A DNA stretch of 17,940 nucleotides, taken from the NCBI GenBank assembly GCA_020848015.1, contig JADLBA010000236.1:1-17940 (forward strand), read 5' to 3'. Source of the stretch: Crocinitomicaceae bacterium (GTDB taxonomy: Bacteria; Bacteroidota; Bacteroidia; Flavobacteriales_D; Sanyastnellaceae). Each line of letters opens with the position of its first letter. Positions within the stretch are counted from its first letter, which is position 1. The notes below the pieces were generated by a model. It saw nothing but the letters and a program-made list of their open reading frames with translations, ran no database searches and was not told the DNA's origin. Made by a program: the position numbers and the translations under genes. Positions 1-7,147 of this stretch are shown one piece after another.

Positions 1-338
1 GCAGAGAAAGAAAGTACGGCACACAATTCTGTGATCAGTTCTCTTTTCATTCGCTGACTTGTCCCAAAATTCTCAGAGGCACTGATGTCCACCAAGAGGA
101 TAACAGTGAGTTCTCTTTCTTCTTCAAAAACTTTTACAAACGGGTGATTGAATCGTGCGGTAACATTCCAGTCAATCGTTCGGATATCATCGCCGGGCAT
201 ATATTCGCGGACATCGCTGAAAGCCATTCCGCGGCCTTTGAATGCACTATGATATTCGCCGGAGAATACCTGGCTCGATAATCCCCTGGTCTTTATTTCG
301 ATCTTTCTGACCTTTTTTATGATCTCTTGTGTATCCAT
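1..338 (-). CDS. DUF58 domain protein, N-terminal part (cut by window edge)
   Basis: This is the first 112 residues of a DUF58-family protein; the rest lies before position 1. DUF58 proteins carry a von Willebrand A-like fold and almost always pair with a MoxR ATPase; their exact biochemical role is unsettled, with links to cell envelope and stress functions. In the sequence, residues 42-58 form the family hallmark (DVREYMPGDDIRTIDWN), and residues 84-88 read DISAS, a DxSxS motif as in metal-ion-dependent adhesion sites. The ATG at 336-338 is preceded by GAGGG about nine bases upstream, one of the few Shine-Dalgarno-like stretches here. It lies 41 nt downstream of the MoxR gene on the same strand, so the two are very likely co-transcribed. 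In Bacteroidota this pair often heads a bat (aerotolerance-type) cluster, which would continue outside the window. Confidence 0.9.
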   Translation of the reverse strand, partial: MDTQEIIKKVRKIEIKTRGLSSQVFSGEYHSAFKGRGMAFSDVREYMPGDDIRTIDWNVTARFNHPFVKVFEEERELTVILLVDISASENFGTSQRMKRELITELCAVLSFS

Positions 339-379
339 GAATCAACCCTCGAAGTTTACCTAAATAAAGAGGATACAGT

Positions 380-1363
380 TTATGGCACTTCCACCCCATT
401 CAGTATTTCGCTCACAATATGCTCGGAGGAAATATTTTCGGCTTCTGCTTCATAAGTGAGACCAATACGGTGCCGCAGCACATCGCTACAAACAGCGCGC
501 ACATCTTCCGGTATGACGTATCCTCTTCTTTTGATAAAGGCGTACGCCTTGGAAGCGAGAGCGAGGTTAATACTCGCACGCGGCGACCCGCCATAGGAAA
601 TAAGCGGGGATAATTTTGGGAGTTTGAACTCAGCCGGAGTTCTTGTTGCAAAGACAATGTCAACAATGTACTGCTCAATCTTTTCATCCATATACACTTC
701 GCGAACCACACTGCGTGCATTAATAATATCCTGAGGTTGGATAACCGGATTCGCTTTCGGAAAACTGGCGGCCATATTTTCCCTGATAATACTTTTTTCC
801 TCTTCTTTGGTAGGGTATCCTATAACAATCTTCAGCATAAACCTATCCACCTGTGCTTCGGGGAGAGGGTAAGTACCTTCCTGTTCGATCGGATTTTGTG
901 TCGCCAGCACGAGAAAAGGTTCTTCGAGTTTAAATGTTTGCTCGCCAATGGTTACTTGTCTTTCCTGCATCGCTTCGAGCAACGCACTTTGAACCTTTGC
1001 CGGTGCCCGGTTGATCTCATCAGCAAGAATGAAATTAGAAAATAACGGGCCTTTGCGCACGACAAATTCTTCGCGCTTCTGGTTGTAGATCATTGTTCCT
1101 ATCAAGTCAGCCGGCAGGAGATCGGGCGTAAACTGAATACGGTTAAATTTTGCATGAACCGCAGAAGCGAGCGACTTAATAGCCAGCGTTTTTGCGAGAC
1201 CCGGAACACCTTCGAGTAACACGTGGCCGTTACTCAGCATACCTATCAAAAGGCGCTCTGTCATGTATTTCTGGCCAACGATTACTTTACTAAGCTCCAT
1301 TGTGAGCATATCAACAAATGAGCTTTCCCTGTGAATTTTTTCATTGATTTCCCTAATGTCCAT
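380..1363 (-). CDS. MoxR-family AAA+ ATPase
   Basis: This is a 327-residue AAA+ ATPase of the MoxR family, the usual length for the group. MoxR proteins act as cytoplasmic chaperone-like ATPases that remodel or insert metal into partner proteins, typically vWA-domain proteins encoded next door. Visible motifs are Walker A at residues 52-59 (GVPGLAKT, with the AKT typical of MoxR), Walker B with D115-E116 (FILADEIN), and the sensor-1 segment ATQNPIEQEGTYPLPEAQVD, which is highly diagnostic. The start ATG is at 1361-1363; no Shine-Dalgarno is visible, as usual in this phylum. The DUF58 gene follows after 41 nt, giving the classic MoxR-DUF58 pair. The gene is intact and unremarkable; the specific client of this copy cannot be told from sequence. 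Confidence 0.95.
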   Translation of the reverse strand: MDIREINEKIHRESSFVDMLTMELSKVIVGQKYMTERLLIGMLSNGHVLLEGVPGLAKTLAIKSLASAVHAKFNRIQFTPDLLPADLIGTMIYNQKREEFVVRKGPLFSNFILADEINRAPAKVQSALLEAMQERQVTIGEQTFKLEEPFLVLATQNPIEQEGTYPLPEAQVDRFMLKIVIGYPTKEEEKSIIRENMAASFPKANPVIQPQDIINARSVVREVYMDEKIEQYIVDIVFATRTPAEFKLPKLSPLISYGGSPRASINLALASKAYAFIKRRGYVIPEDVRAVCSDVLRHRIGLTYEAEAENISSEHIVSEILNGVEVP

Positions 1364-1697
1364 AATAATATTACTGATAATAAAACCTTACACTTATCCT
1401 ATAAAACAATCTAATCAATTGAATATCAACGAATAACAATTCATTCATTTATCTATTCAATTGCGACGCAATTTTAAAAAAATAGTCAATAAAAATTCAG
1501 AGTTTATCCCAAATTTTGTCAATTAGATTTATTGATGCTACTCTATCGTATTTACAGGTTATTAAAAATTTTTCCAAACGTCTCACCATTTCGCAGAGAA
1601 ATTCCGGTTGATAACGTTTTCTTTACTTTTCTTTCAAATGTTGTTATTTTGGTCTCCGGAGTTTCGGTTCATTCCCTGCAACTGCTTTTTCTGATCA
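1364..1697. other. AT-rich divergent spacer between MoxR and PhoD-like genes
   Basis: This 334-nt spacer separates two divergently transcribed genes and must carry the promoters of both. I find no convincing coding potential: a 113-codon open frame from 1532 runs into the start of the PhoD-like gene in another frame and looks like chance. I see no exact TAnnTTTG match on either strand; the nearest is a one-base-short version around 1645-1655. The clearest structure is a perfect 15-bp palindrome at 1459-1473, listed separately. A short A5T5 tract lies near 1563-1573. Confidence 0.6.
1459..1473. repeat. 15-bp perfect palindrome, candidate operator
   Basis: The arms AATTGCG and CGCAATT are exact reverse complements around a single central A. 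The site sits about 95 bp upstream of the MoxR start and 225 bp upstream of the PhoD-like start, so it could serve either divergent gene. A one-base spacer is too tight for an RNA hairpin, so binding of a dimeric regulator is the likelier use. The flank is T4A7. No regulator is encoded nearby, and the assignment as an operator is inference. Confidence 0.35.
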
Positions 1698-3566
1698 ATG
1701 ATCTTTCGCATACTGCACATCGTTTTGGTTTTTCTTTTTGCCTGTCATGCGGGATCGCTTTTTCCACAGCAAAGAATTCAATTAAATGGATGCACAGGTC
1801 CATTTTATCATGGTGTAGCTTCGGGGGATCCGCTTCCCGACAGAGTAATCATCTGGACGAGGATCACGCCTGAGCCCAGTCAGATGGATGAGGAAATAGC
1901 AGTTAGTTGGAAGGTGGCTACGGACACTGCGATGGTGAATATAGTGCAAAGCGGTGAGGTAGTAACCAGCGCTTCGTCAGACTTTACGGTAAAAGCAGAT
2001 GTACAAGGGCTCAGCCCCGGCACATTTTATTTTTATGAATTTCAAACGGGAGTTTTTTTGTCTCCCCGCGGCAGAACAAAAACAGCTCCGGTAGGAGATA
2101 CTACAGATAGCCTTCGCTTTGCGATAGTATCGTGCGCTAATTTTGAAGCCGGATATTTTAATGTTTACAGAAGTCTGCTTCAGCGATCGGACTTTGATGC
2201 TGTGGTTGTTTTGGGCGATTACATTTATGAATATGAAACCGGTGGGTACTGGACCAATCCGGCAGTAGATCGTCAGTGGGAACCCGAACATGAAATTATC
2301 AATGTTGGCGATTACCGTACGCGATATTCATCGTACAAACTCGATGAAGATCTTCAGCGACTTCACCAACAGTTTCCCTTTATCATTATATATGATGATC
2401 ACGAATTTGCCAACAATTCATGGATGCACGGTGCCGAAAATCACCAGCCGGGGACAGAAGGCTCCTGGGAAGAGCGAAAGGCGATGGCACAGCAGGCATT
2501 TTTTGAATGGCTCCCTGTGAGACCCTCCAATTCGGGTAATCCTTACCAATTATACAGGAATATCAAATTTGGGAATCTCGCTGAATTCATGATGCTTGAT
2601 ACGCGGATTGAAGGCAGGGAAGAACAGTCAGGGACTATCGGTCCTACGGTGAGTGACCCCAATCGCACTCTTCTCGGTACAGAGCAGTTTACCTGGCTGT
2701 CCAATAAATTGGACTCCTCGGAAACCCGCTGGAAAATACTGGGACAACAGGTTATGATGGCTCCGTTGAAAATATTCGGTTTTGGATTCAGCGGAGATTC
2801 TTGGGACGGATACCCGGCAGAGAGAAACCGCATATATAATCAGGTGCTGAGTCATAACATAACCGATGTGGTTGTGATTACAGGAGATATTCATTCATCA
2901 TGGGCGTGCGATCTCCCAACAGTCGCTTATAATGGGAGTACCGGTGAGGGCTCTGCCGGTGTGGAGTTTATCACTCCGAGTGTTACTTCTCCTGCGTTTT
3001 CATTTCCGCTTGCAGCACCGGCAATACAGGCGGCTAACAGCCATATCAAGTACTGCGACCTCAGCCATCATGGTTATATTATTCTTGACATCAACAAGAC
3101 AAGGGCACAGGCCGACTGGTTCAATATTATAACGATAGATAGTCCCTCTCCAACCTATAGTTATGCTACTTCTTTTTTTGTAAACCACCTTCAGCGGCAT
3201 CTTCAGCAGAATAATTTTTCTTCGGGGCCACGGTACTCTCTCTTTTATACTCAGGCACCGGAATGCCCCCGCGCACAAATTCCTGCAGCAGTAATATCAG
3301 AAGAACAGGAACTCGTTATATTTTCGGCATTTCCTAATCCCGCCAACGACCGAATGACCGTTCAGTTTTATCATGCTAACAGCGGCACTCTCCAATTTGA
3401 TATTCGAGATATATCTGGAAAATTGATTTCTTCCGAAACGATAATAAATGTTCCTTCGGGAGTATTGAAGCATACAGTGAGCGTCCACCAACTCACCGGA
3501 GGAAGCTACGTATTTTCTATAGCAGGAGCGGGGAATACCCGTTCATTTCAGTTCATCAAAAACTAA
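1698..3566 (+). CDS. PhoD-like metallophosphohydrolase with T9SS sorting domain
   Basis: This 622-residue protein is an alkaline phosphatase D (PhoD)-type phosphodiesterase/phosphatase, predicted to be exported and then moved across the outer membrane by T9SS. Residues 1 to about 25 form an export signal (hydrophobic core ILHIVLVFLFA). C16 within it gives a weak lipobox-like LFAC, so a lipoprotein is a minor alternative. A PhoD N-terminal fibronectin-like domain covers roughly residues 30-130 (FYHGVASGDPLPDRVIIWTR). The catalytic domain follows, with LGDYIYEY around D174, YDDHEF at 232-237 and GDIHSSW around D397-H399, the expected metal-binding segments. Roughly the last 85 residues are a type A T9SS C-terminal domain: FPNPANDRMTVQF, then DIRDISGKL, then GGSYVFSI, ending FIKN. 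The PhoD family spans phosphatases and phosphodiesterases, including a phospholipase D, so the substrate is open. A YhhN-family gene follows 11 nt downstream. Confidence 0.92.
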   Translation: MIFRILHIVLVFLFACHAGSLFPQQRIQLNGCTGPFYHGVASGDPLPDRVIIWTRITPEPSQMDEEIAVSWKVATDTAMVNIVQSGEVVTSASSDFTVKADVQGLSPGTFYFYEFQTGVFLSPRGRTKTAPVGDTTDSLRFAIVSCANFEAGYFNVYRSLLQRSDFDAVVVLGDYIYEYETGGYWTNPAVDRQWEPEHEIINVGDYRTRYSSYKLDEDLQRLHQQFPFIIIYDDHEFANNSWMHGAENHQPGTEGSWEERKAMAQQAFFEWLPVRPSNSGNPYQLYRNIKFGNLAEFMMLDTRIEGREEQSGTIGPTVSDPNRTLLGTEQFTWLSNKLDSSETRWKILGQQVMMAPLKIFGFGFSGDSWDGYPAERNRIYNQVLSHNITDVVVITGDIHSSWACDLPTVAYNGSTGEGSAGVEFITPSVTSPAFSFPLAAPAIQAANSHIKYCDLSHHGYIILDINKTRAQADWFNIITIDSPSPTYSYATSFFVNHLQRHLQQNNFSSGPRYSLFYTQAPECPRAQIPAAVISEEQELVIFSAFPNPANDRMTVQFYHANSGTLQFDIRDISGKLISSETIINVPSGVLKHTVSVHQLTGGSYVFSIAGAGNTRSFQFIKN

Positions 3567-3577
3567 GCATCGCCACA

Positions 3578-4270
3578 ATGAAACAGATCATTTATCGGGG
3601 GATATTCATTATAGTAAGCATCTTGTACTTAGTGCTTCTCTTATTGAAGCAGAGCGATATTACCACGTACATGAAACCATTACTGATGCTTCCATTAGTT
3701 TTTGCAGTCGGGCTACACACTCCTTTTCCTTCAAAAAAATGGCTGATCGGTGCGCTTCTTTTCTCGTGGCTTGGAGATGTAATACTTATTTTCTCTGATA
3801 TCGCCGTGCTGTTTTTTATCGCCGGCCTGATTGCTTTTCTTATTACACATATTTTTTTTATCTCCCTTTTTTTAATTGAAAAAGGAAAGGAGAACTCCGC
3901 AAACGGATTACTGATTGCCGGTTCAATCCTGATTATTTCATATTTCTATGTTTTTGTTTCTCTTTTGATTCCCTGTCTCGGTGAAATGAAGATTCCGGTT
4001 ATTATTTATGGTGCAGTGGTTTCATGTATGCTTTTGACGCTGTTGTGCCGTTTCCCAGGATGGGTTTCTCCTGGAAAAAATCTGGTACTTGCCGGAGCTG
4101 TTACATTCGTTGTTTCCGATAGCCTTCTTGCCATCAACAAGTTTTATTATCCCTTTTGGGAAGCTTCATTTTTCATTATGTTTTCCTATCTGGCGGCTCA
4201 GTTTAGCATTGTGACAGGATTTCTCAAAATGAAGGCAGGCACCCGAAATAGCGAGTTGGGGCGAAGTTGA
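3578..4270 (+). CDS. YhhN/TMEM86-family membrane protein (lysoplasmalogenase-like)
   Basis: This 230-residue integral membrane protein has about eight hydrophobic segments and no sizeable soluble domain. The stretch LIGALLFSWLGDVILIF near residues 55-70, followed by a histidine-containing helix (THIFFISLF), matches the YhhN family. Its mammalian members TMEM86A and TMEM86B are lysoplasmalogenases that hydrolyse the vinyl ether bond of lysoplasmalogen. Bacterial members are less well characterised, so the activity is a family-level suggestion. It starts 11 nt after the PhoD-like gene and is probably co-transcribed with it, which would fit a shared role in phospholipid or phosphate metabolism, though that is inference. 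The C-terminal residues after the last membrane segment (about MKAGTRNSELGRS) are a short polar tail. A 188-nt gap follows before the suf operon. Confidence 0.8.
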   Translation: MKQIIYRGIFIIVSILYLVLLLLKQSDITTYMKPLLMLPLVFAVGLHTPFPSKKWLIGALLFSWLGDVILIFSDIAVLFFIAGLIAFLITHIFFISLFLIEKGKENSANGLLIAGSILIISYFYVFVSLLIPCLGEMKIPVIIYGAVVSCMLLTLLCRFPGWVSPGKNLVLAGAVTFVVSDSLLAINKFYYPFWEASFFIMFSYLAAQFSIVTGFLKMKAGTRNSELGRS

Positions 4271-4336
4271 CAAGTATTGCATATCCCATAATGGAAGAGT
4301 TTTTTGGAAGTCTTGCTCAATAGATTCTTCAGAAAT

Positions 4337-4368
4337 TTGGAACGAGTACCATAAACAAGGTATTTTTG
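4337..4368 (+). promoter_or_regulatory. Predicted suf operon promoter (Bacteroidota type)
   Basis: TATTTTTG at 4361-4368 matches the Bacteroidota -7 element TAnnTTTG exactly. A TTG at 4337-4339 lies 21 bases before it, inside the 17-23 base range reported for TTG(N)TAnnTTTG promoters in Flavobacterium and Bacteroides. Transcription would start around 4373-4380, giving a leader of about 80 nt before the A-type carrier gene at 4459. This is the only place in the window where both elements appear at proper spacing. Confidence 0.55.
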
Positions 4369-4378
4369 TCGGGAAAAT

Positions 4379-4401
4379 CAATTTAGAATATTTCTAAATT
4401 G
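4379..4401. promoter_or_regulatory. 23-bp perfect palindrome at the suf operon start, candidate operator
   Basis: The arms CAATTTAGAA and TTCTAAATTG are exact reverse complements separated by TAT. The site starts ten bases after the predicted -7 element, so it covers or directly follows the expected transcription start, the classic place for a repressor. suf operons are commonly controlled by iron- or Fe-S-sensing regulators (Fur, IscR or SufR types). The sequence is not a recognisable E. coli IscR or Fur box, and no regulator gene lies in the window, so the binding protein is unknown. It could also form an RNA hairpin, but the AT-rich stem has no following T-run and does not look like a terminator. 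Confidence 0.6.
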
Positions 4402-4458
4402 TTGCCGTATCGGGAAACAGTAGGCTGATTCTCGTGTTTATGAGATAAAGATAAAGTT

Positions 4459-4785
4459 ATGATCAAAGTAACAGACAGTGCAAAGGCTCAGGTAGCCAAG
4501 TTGATTCACGATGAGAATCATCCAGAGGGTTCTTTTGTGCGTGTCGGGGTTGAAGGAGGGGGATGCAGCGGACTTATGTACCAGCTCATTTTTGATACTA
4601 CGCTGCGTGAGGGCGATCAGGTATTTGAAGACAACGGGGTAAAAGTGGTGGTGGATCGTAAGAGTTTCCTCTACTTGGCAGGCACTGAACTCGAATATTC
4701 CGGGGGGCTGAATGGCAAGGGATTTATTTTTATAAATCCGAATGCCAACCGCACCTGTGGATGCGGTGAAAGTTTCTCGATCTGA
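4459..4785 (+). CDS. sufA: A-type iron-sulfur carrier (SufA/IscA/ErpA family)
   Basis: This 108-residue protein is an A-type Fe-S carrier, which receives clusters from the SufBCD scaffold and passes them to apo-enzymes. The three conserved cysteine ligands are present: C36 in GGGCSG, and C100 and C102 in TCGCGESFSI at the C-terminus. Length and motif spacing are normal for the family. It is the first gene of the suf operon, downstream of a predicted promoter and palindrome, and an 86-nt gap with two inverted repeats separates it from sufB. The name sufA rests on operon context; by sequence alone IscA or ErpA would be equally acceptable. Confidence 0.93.
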   Translation: MIKVTDSAKAQVAKLIHDENHPEGSFVRVGVEGGGCSGLMYQLIFDTTLREGDQVFEDNGVKVVVDRKSFLYLAGTELEYSGGLNGKGFIFINPNANRTCGCGESFSI

Positions 4786-4824
4786 TCAGAGCTTTATAGA
4801 TTGTGGAAGAGCATAAATAATAAA

Positions 4825-4863
4825 CGTTACAGGCTCGTATCCTGTAGCGAAGTAAAGTTTACT
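4825..4863 (+). repeat. Two adjacent inverted repeats in the sufA-sufB gap
   Basis: The first repeat pairs CGTTACAGG (4825-4833) with CCTGTAGCG (4841-4849) around a 7-nt loop: nine base pairs, one a G-U wobble in RNA. The second follows directly: AGTAAA and TTTACT around a single G (4851-4863). The pair occupies about half of the 86-nt gap and ends nine bases before the sufB ATG. There is no T-run after the first stem, so it is not a standard intrinsic terminator. A role in mRNA processing, differential stability of sufA against sufB, or sufB translation is inferred, not shown. Confidence 0.45.
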
Positions 4864-4871
4864 ACTGAACA

Positions 4872-6320
4872 ATGGCATACGAGGGGGATAAAATATTAGA
4901 CTCTGTTACACAGAAAGAATACGAGTTTGGTTTTACGACCAATATTGAATCAGACAAGGCACCTGCAGGGCTAAATGAGGATATTATCAGGCTTATTTCT
5001 GAAAAAAAGAGGGAGCCGTCGTGGATGCTCGAATGGCGACTTGAAGCCTTTGCAAACTGGAAAAAAATGACAGAGCCTTCTTGGGCTCACGTTCACTATC
5101 CCCAACCCGATTTCCAGTCGATCTCCTACTACTCTGCACCAAAGTCGCGACCAAAGCTGAATAGCCTCGATGAACTCGACCCGGAGATGCGCAAGACAAT
5201 GAACAAACTTGGCATTTCTCTGGAAGAGCAGAAAAGGCTCAGTGGAGTGGCTGTTGACTTTGTGATGGATTCTGTTTCGGTAGCAACTTCCTTTAAAGGT
5301 AAACTGGCGGAACTCGGAATAATATTCTGCTCGATAAGCGAGGCAATCAGGGAACATCCTGAGCTTGTGCGCAAATACATCGGGACAGTTGTTCCGCGCA
5401 CTGATAATTTTTATGCTGCTCTAAATTCTTCTGTTTTTACGGATGGTTCTTTTTGTTATATTCCTAAGGGTGTCCGCTGCCCGATGGAACTCTCCACCTA
5501 CTTCCGCATCAACGAAGGAGGAACCGGCCAGTTTGAACGTACTCTGTTGATCGCCGATGAAGGGAGTTATGTTAGCTATCTCGAAGGTTGTACTGCGCCA
5601 ATGCGCGACGAGAACCAGCTACATGCCGCCGTAGTAGAGCTGATCGCTCATAAAGATGCAGAGATTAAATACTCAACGGTACAGAACTGGTATCCGGGCA
5701 ATGATGAAGGTGTTGGAGGTGTTTTCAATTTTGTCACTAAAAGAGGATTGTGCGAAGGCGATCGTTCTAAAATTTCGTGGACTCAGGTAGAAACAGGTTC
5801 GGCCATAACTTGGAAATATCCGAGTTGTATTCTGAAAGGGGATTCCTCAGTCGGGGAGTTTTATTCGGTTGCCGTTACCAATAAATTTCAGCAGGCTGAT
5901 ACAGGCACAAAGATGACTCACATCGGAAAAAACACAAAGAGCACCATCATATCAAAAGGTATTTCTGCCGGTAAAAGCCAGAACTCCTATCGCGGATTAG
6001 TACACATCAACAAAAGTGCTTCTCACGCACGTAATTTTTCTCAGTGTGACTCACTGTTGATGACCGATACCTGCGGTGCGCACACTTTTCCTTATATAGA
6101 AGTAAACAACAAAACTGCCTGTGTAGAACATGAAGCCACCACTTCAAAAATTGGTGAGGATCAGATATTCTATTGTCTTCAGCGAGGCATTGATATGGAA
6201 AAGGCCATTTCATTGATCGTAAACGGATATGCGAAGGAAGTGCTAAACAAACTACCGATGGAATTTGCGGTGGAAGCCCAAAAATTACTGGCTGTTTCAC
6301 TGGAAGGAAGTGTCGGATAA
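4872..6320 (+). CDS. sufB: Fe-S cluster assembly scaffold protein SufB
   Basis: SufB is the core scaffold subunit of the cytoplasmic SufBC2D complex, on which [Fe-S] clusters are built. The 482-residue length is normal. Key positions can be placed by comparison with E. coli SufB: C240 in EGCTAP corresponds to the sulfur-accepting Cys254, C392 in QCDSLL to Cys405, and E421 in VEHEATTSKIGED to Glu434, with the 29-residue spacing between the last two preserved. The N-terminal part (GLNEDIIRLISEKK, PSWMLEWRLEAF) is also typical and supports the ATG at 4872. sufC follows after 5-17 nt, depending on its start. There are no disruptions. Confidence 0.98.
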   Translation: MAYEGDKILDSVTQKEYEFGFTTNIESDKAPAGLNEDIIRLISEKKREPSWMLEWRLEAFANWKKMTEPSWAHVHYPQPDFQSISYYSAPKSRPKLNSLDELDPEMRKTMNKLGISLEEQKRLSGVAVDFVMDSVSVATSFKGKLAELGIIFCSISEAIREHPELVRKYIGTVVPRTDNFYAALNSSVFTDGSFCYIPKGVRCPMELSTYFRINEGGTGQFERTLLIADEGSYVSYLEGCTAPMRDENQLHAAVVELIAHKDAEIKYSTVQNWYPGNDEGVGGVFNFVTKRGLCEGDRSKISWTQVETGSAITWKYPSCILKGDSSVGEFYSVAVTNKFQQADTGTKMTHIGKNTKSTIISKGISAGKSQNSYRGLVHINKSASHARNFSQCDSLLMTDTCGAHTFPYIEVNNKTACVEHEATTSKIGEDQIFYCLQRGIDMEKAISLIVNGYAKEVLNKLPMEFAVEAQKLLAVSLEGSVG

Positions 6321-6337
6321 TAAAGATGTCAATCATT

Positions 6338-7093
6338 ATGCTTACAATAAAGAATCTATATTCCACTATTGACTCGAAACAGATTCTGCGCGGTCTGAAT
6401 CTCGAGGTAAAACCCGGTGAAGTTCATGCCATCATGGGGCCGAACGGATCCGGAAAATCCACTCTTGCATCTGTACTCGCAGGGAGGGAAGAGTACGAAG
6501 TGACAGACGGGGAGATCGCCTTCAATGGAAAAAACCTGTTGGAACTCGCTCCTGAAGACCGGGCAAGAGAAGGGATATTTCTCGCTTTTCAGTATCCGGT
6601 AGAAATTCCTGGAGTCAGTAATATCAACTTTCTAAAAGCAGCCTTGAATGAAATCCGCAATTATCAAGGAAAAGAGCAGATCAGCGCAAAAGACTTTCTG
6701 AAACTCGTGAATGAAAAATCAAAGTTGGTAGAATTGGATGGCCAACTTACCAACCGATCGGTCAATGAAGGATTCAGCGGAGGCGAAAAAAAACGGAATG
6801 AAATATTCCAGATGGCAATGCTGGAACCTAAACTCGCTATACTTGATGAAACCGATTCAGGTCTCGATATTGATGCGTTGCGTATCGTCGCTAACGGAGT
6901 AAATGCTATGCGCTCACCCGAACGCTCGTTCATTGTCATCACTCACTACCAGCGTCTGCTGGATTACATCGTTCCCGATTTTGTCCACGTACTATACAAA
7001 GGTCGCATTGTAAAGAGTGGATCGAAAGAACTGGCACTCGATCTGGAAGCAAAAGGATATGACTGGATCAAAGAAGAAGAAGTAACCCAATAA
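6338..7093 (+). CDS. sufC: Fe-S cluster assembly ATPase SufC
   Basis: SufC is the ABC-type ATPase of the SufBCD complex; it is soluble and drives conformational change of the scaffold rather than transport. Motifs in order are Walker A GPNGSGKST (residues 34-42), the ABC signature SGGEKKR (147-153) and Walker B ILDETDSGLD around D170-E171. The last is SufC-specific in lacking the usual P-T-S reading. I chose the ATG at 6338 because family members typically begin M-L-x-I-K-N-L; an in-frame ATG at 6326 would add four residues and is also possible, lying five bases after the sufB stop. The protein is 251 residues from the chosen start. Confidence 0.95.
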   Translation: MLTIKNLYSTIDSKQILRGLNLEVKPGEVHAIMGPNGSGKSTLASVLAGREEYEVTDGEIAFNGKNLLELAPEDRAREGIFLAFQYPVEIPGVSNINFLKAALNEIRNYQGKEQISAKDFLKLVNEKSKLVELDGQLTNRSVNEGFSGGEKKRNEIFQMAMLEPKLAILDETDSGLDIDALRIVANGVNAMRSPERSFIVITHYQRLLDYIVPDFVHVLYKGRIVKSGSKELALDLEAKGYDWIKEEEVTQ

Positions 7094-7106
7094 TAAAGAA
7101 ATGGCA

Positions 7107-7127
7107 GGGAGAGACATACTCTCGCCC
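7107..7127 (+). repeat. Small hairpin in the sufC-sufD gap
   Basis: GGGAGAG and CTCTCGCCC can pair around the loop ACATA with one bulged G. It is the only structure in the 54-nt gap. It is short, has no T-run, and may be incidental. Confidence 0.2.
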
Positions 7128-7147
7128 ACCTTCTTCAAAAACTGAGT

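Noticed and set aside
1532..1873. 113-codon open frame upstream of and overlapping the PhoD-like gene
   Set aside because: It overlaps the signal peptide region of a clearly real gene in another frame, and its translation shows no domain or sensible composition.
4971..5357. 128-codon minus-strand open frame within sufB
   Set aside because: It is antisense to a well-conserved portion of SufB, and its composition is that of a shadow frame.
6786..6793. A8 run inside sufC at the ABC signature, possible programmed frameshift site
   Set aside because: A8 runs occur several times in the window (within dxr and sufD, and before sufS) through Lys-Lys codons, and the sufC frame is complete without any shift.
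7101..7145. A 14-codon open frame (ATG to TGA) in the sufC-sufD gap that could be a leader peptide
   Set aside because: It is short, has no ribosome binding site or residue bias suggesting attenuation, and such a frame is expected by chance in a 54-nt gap.
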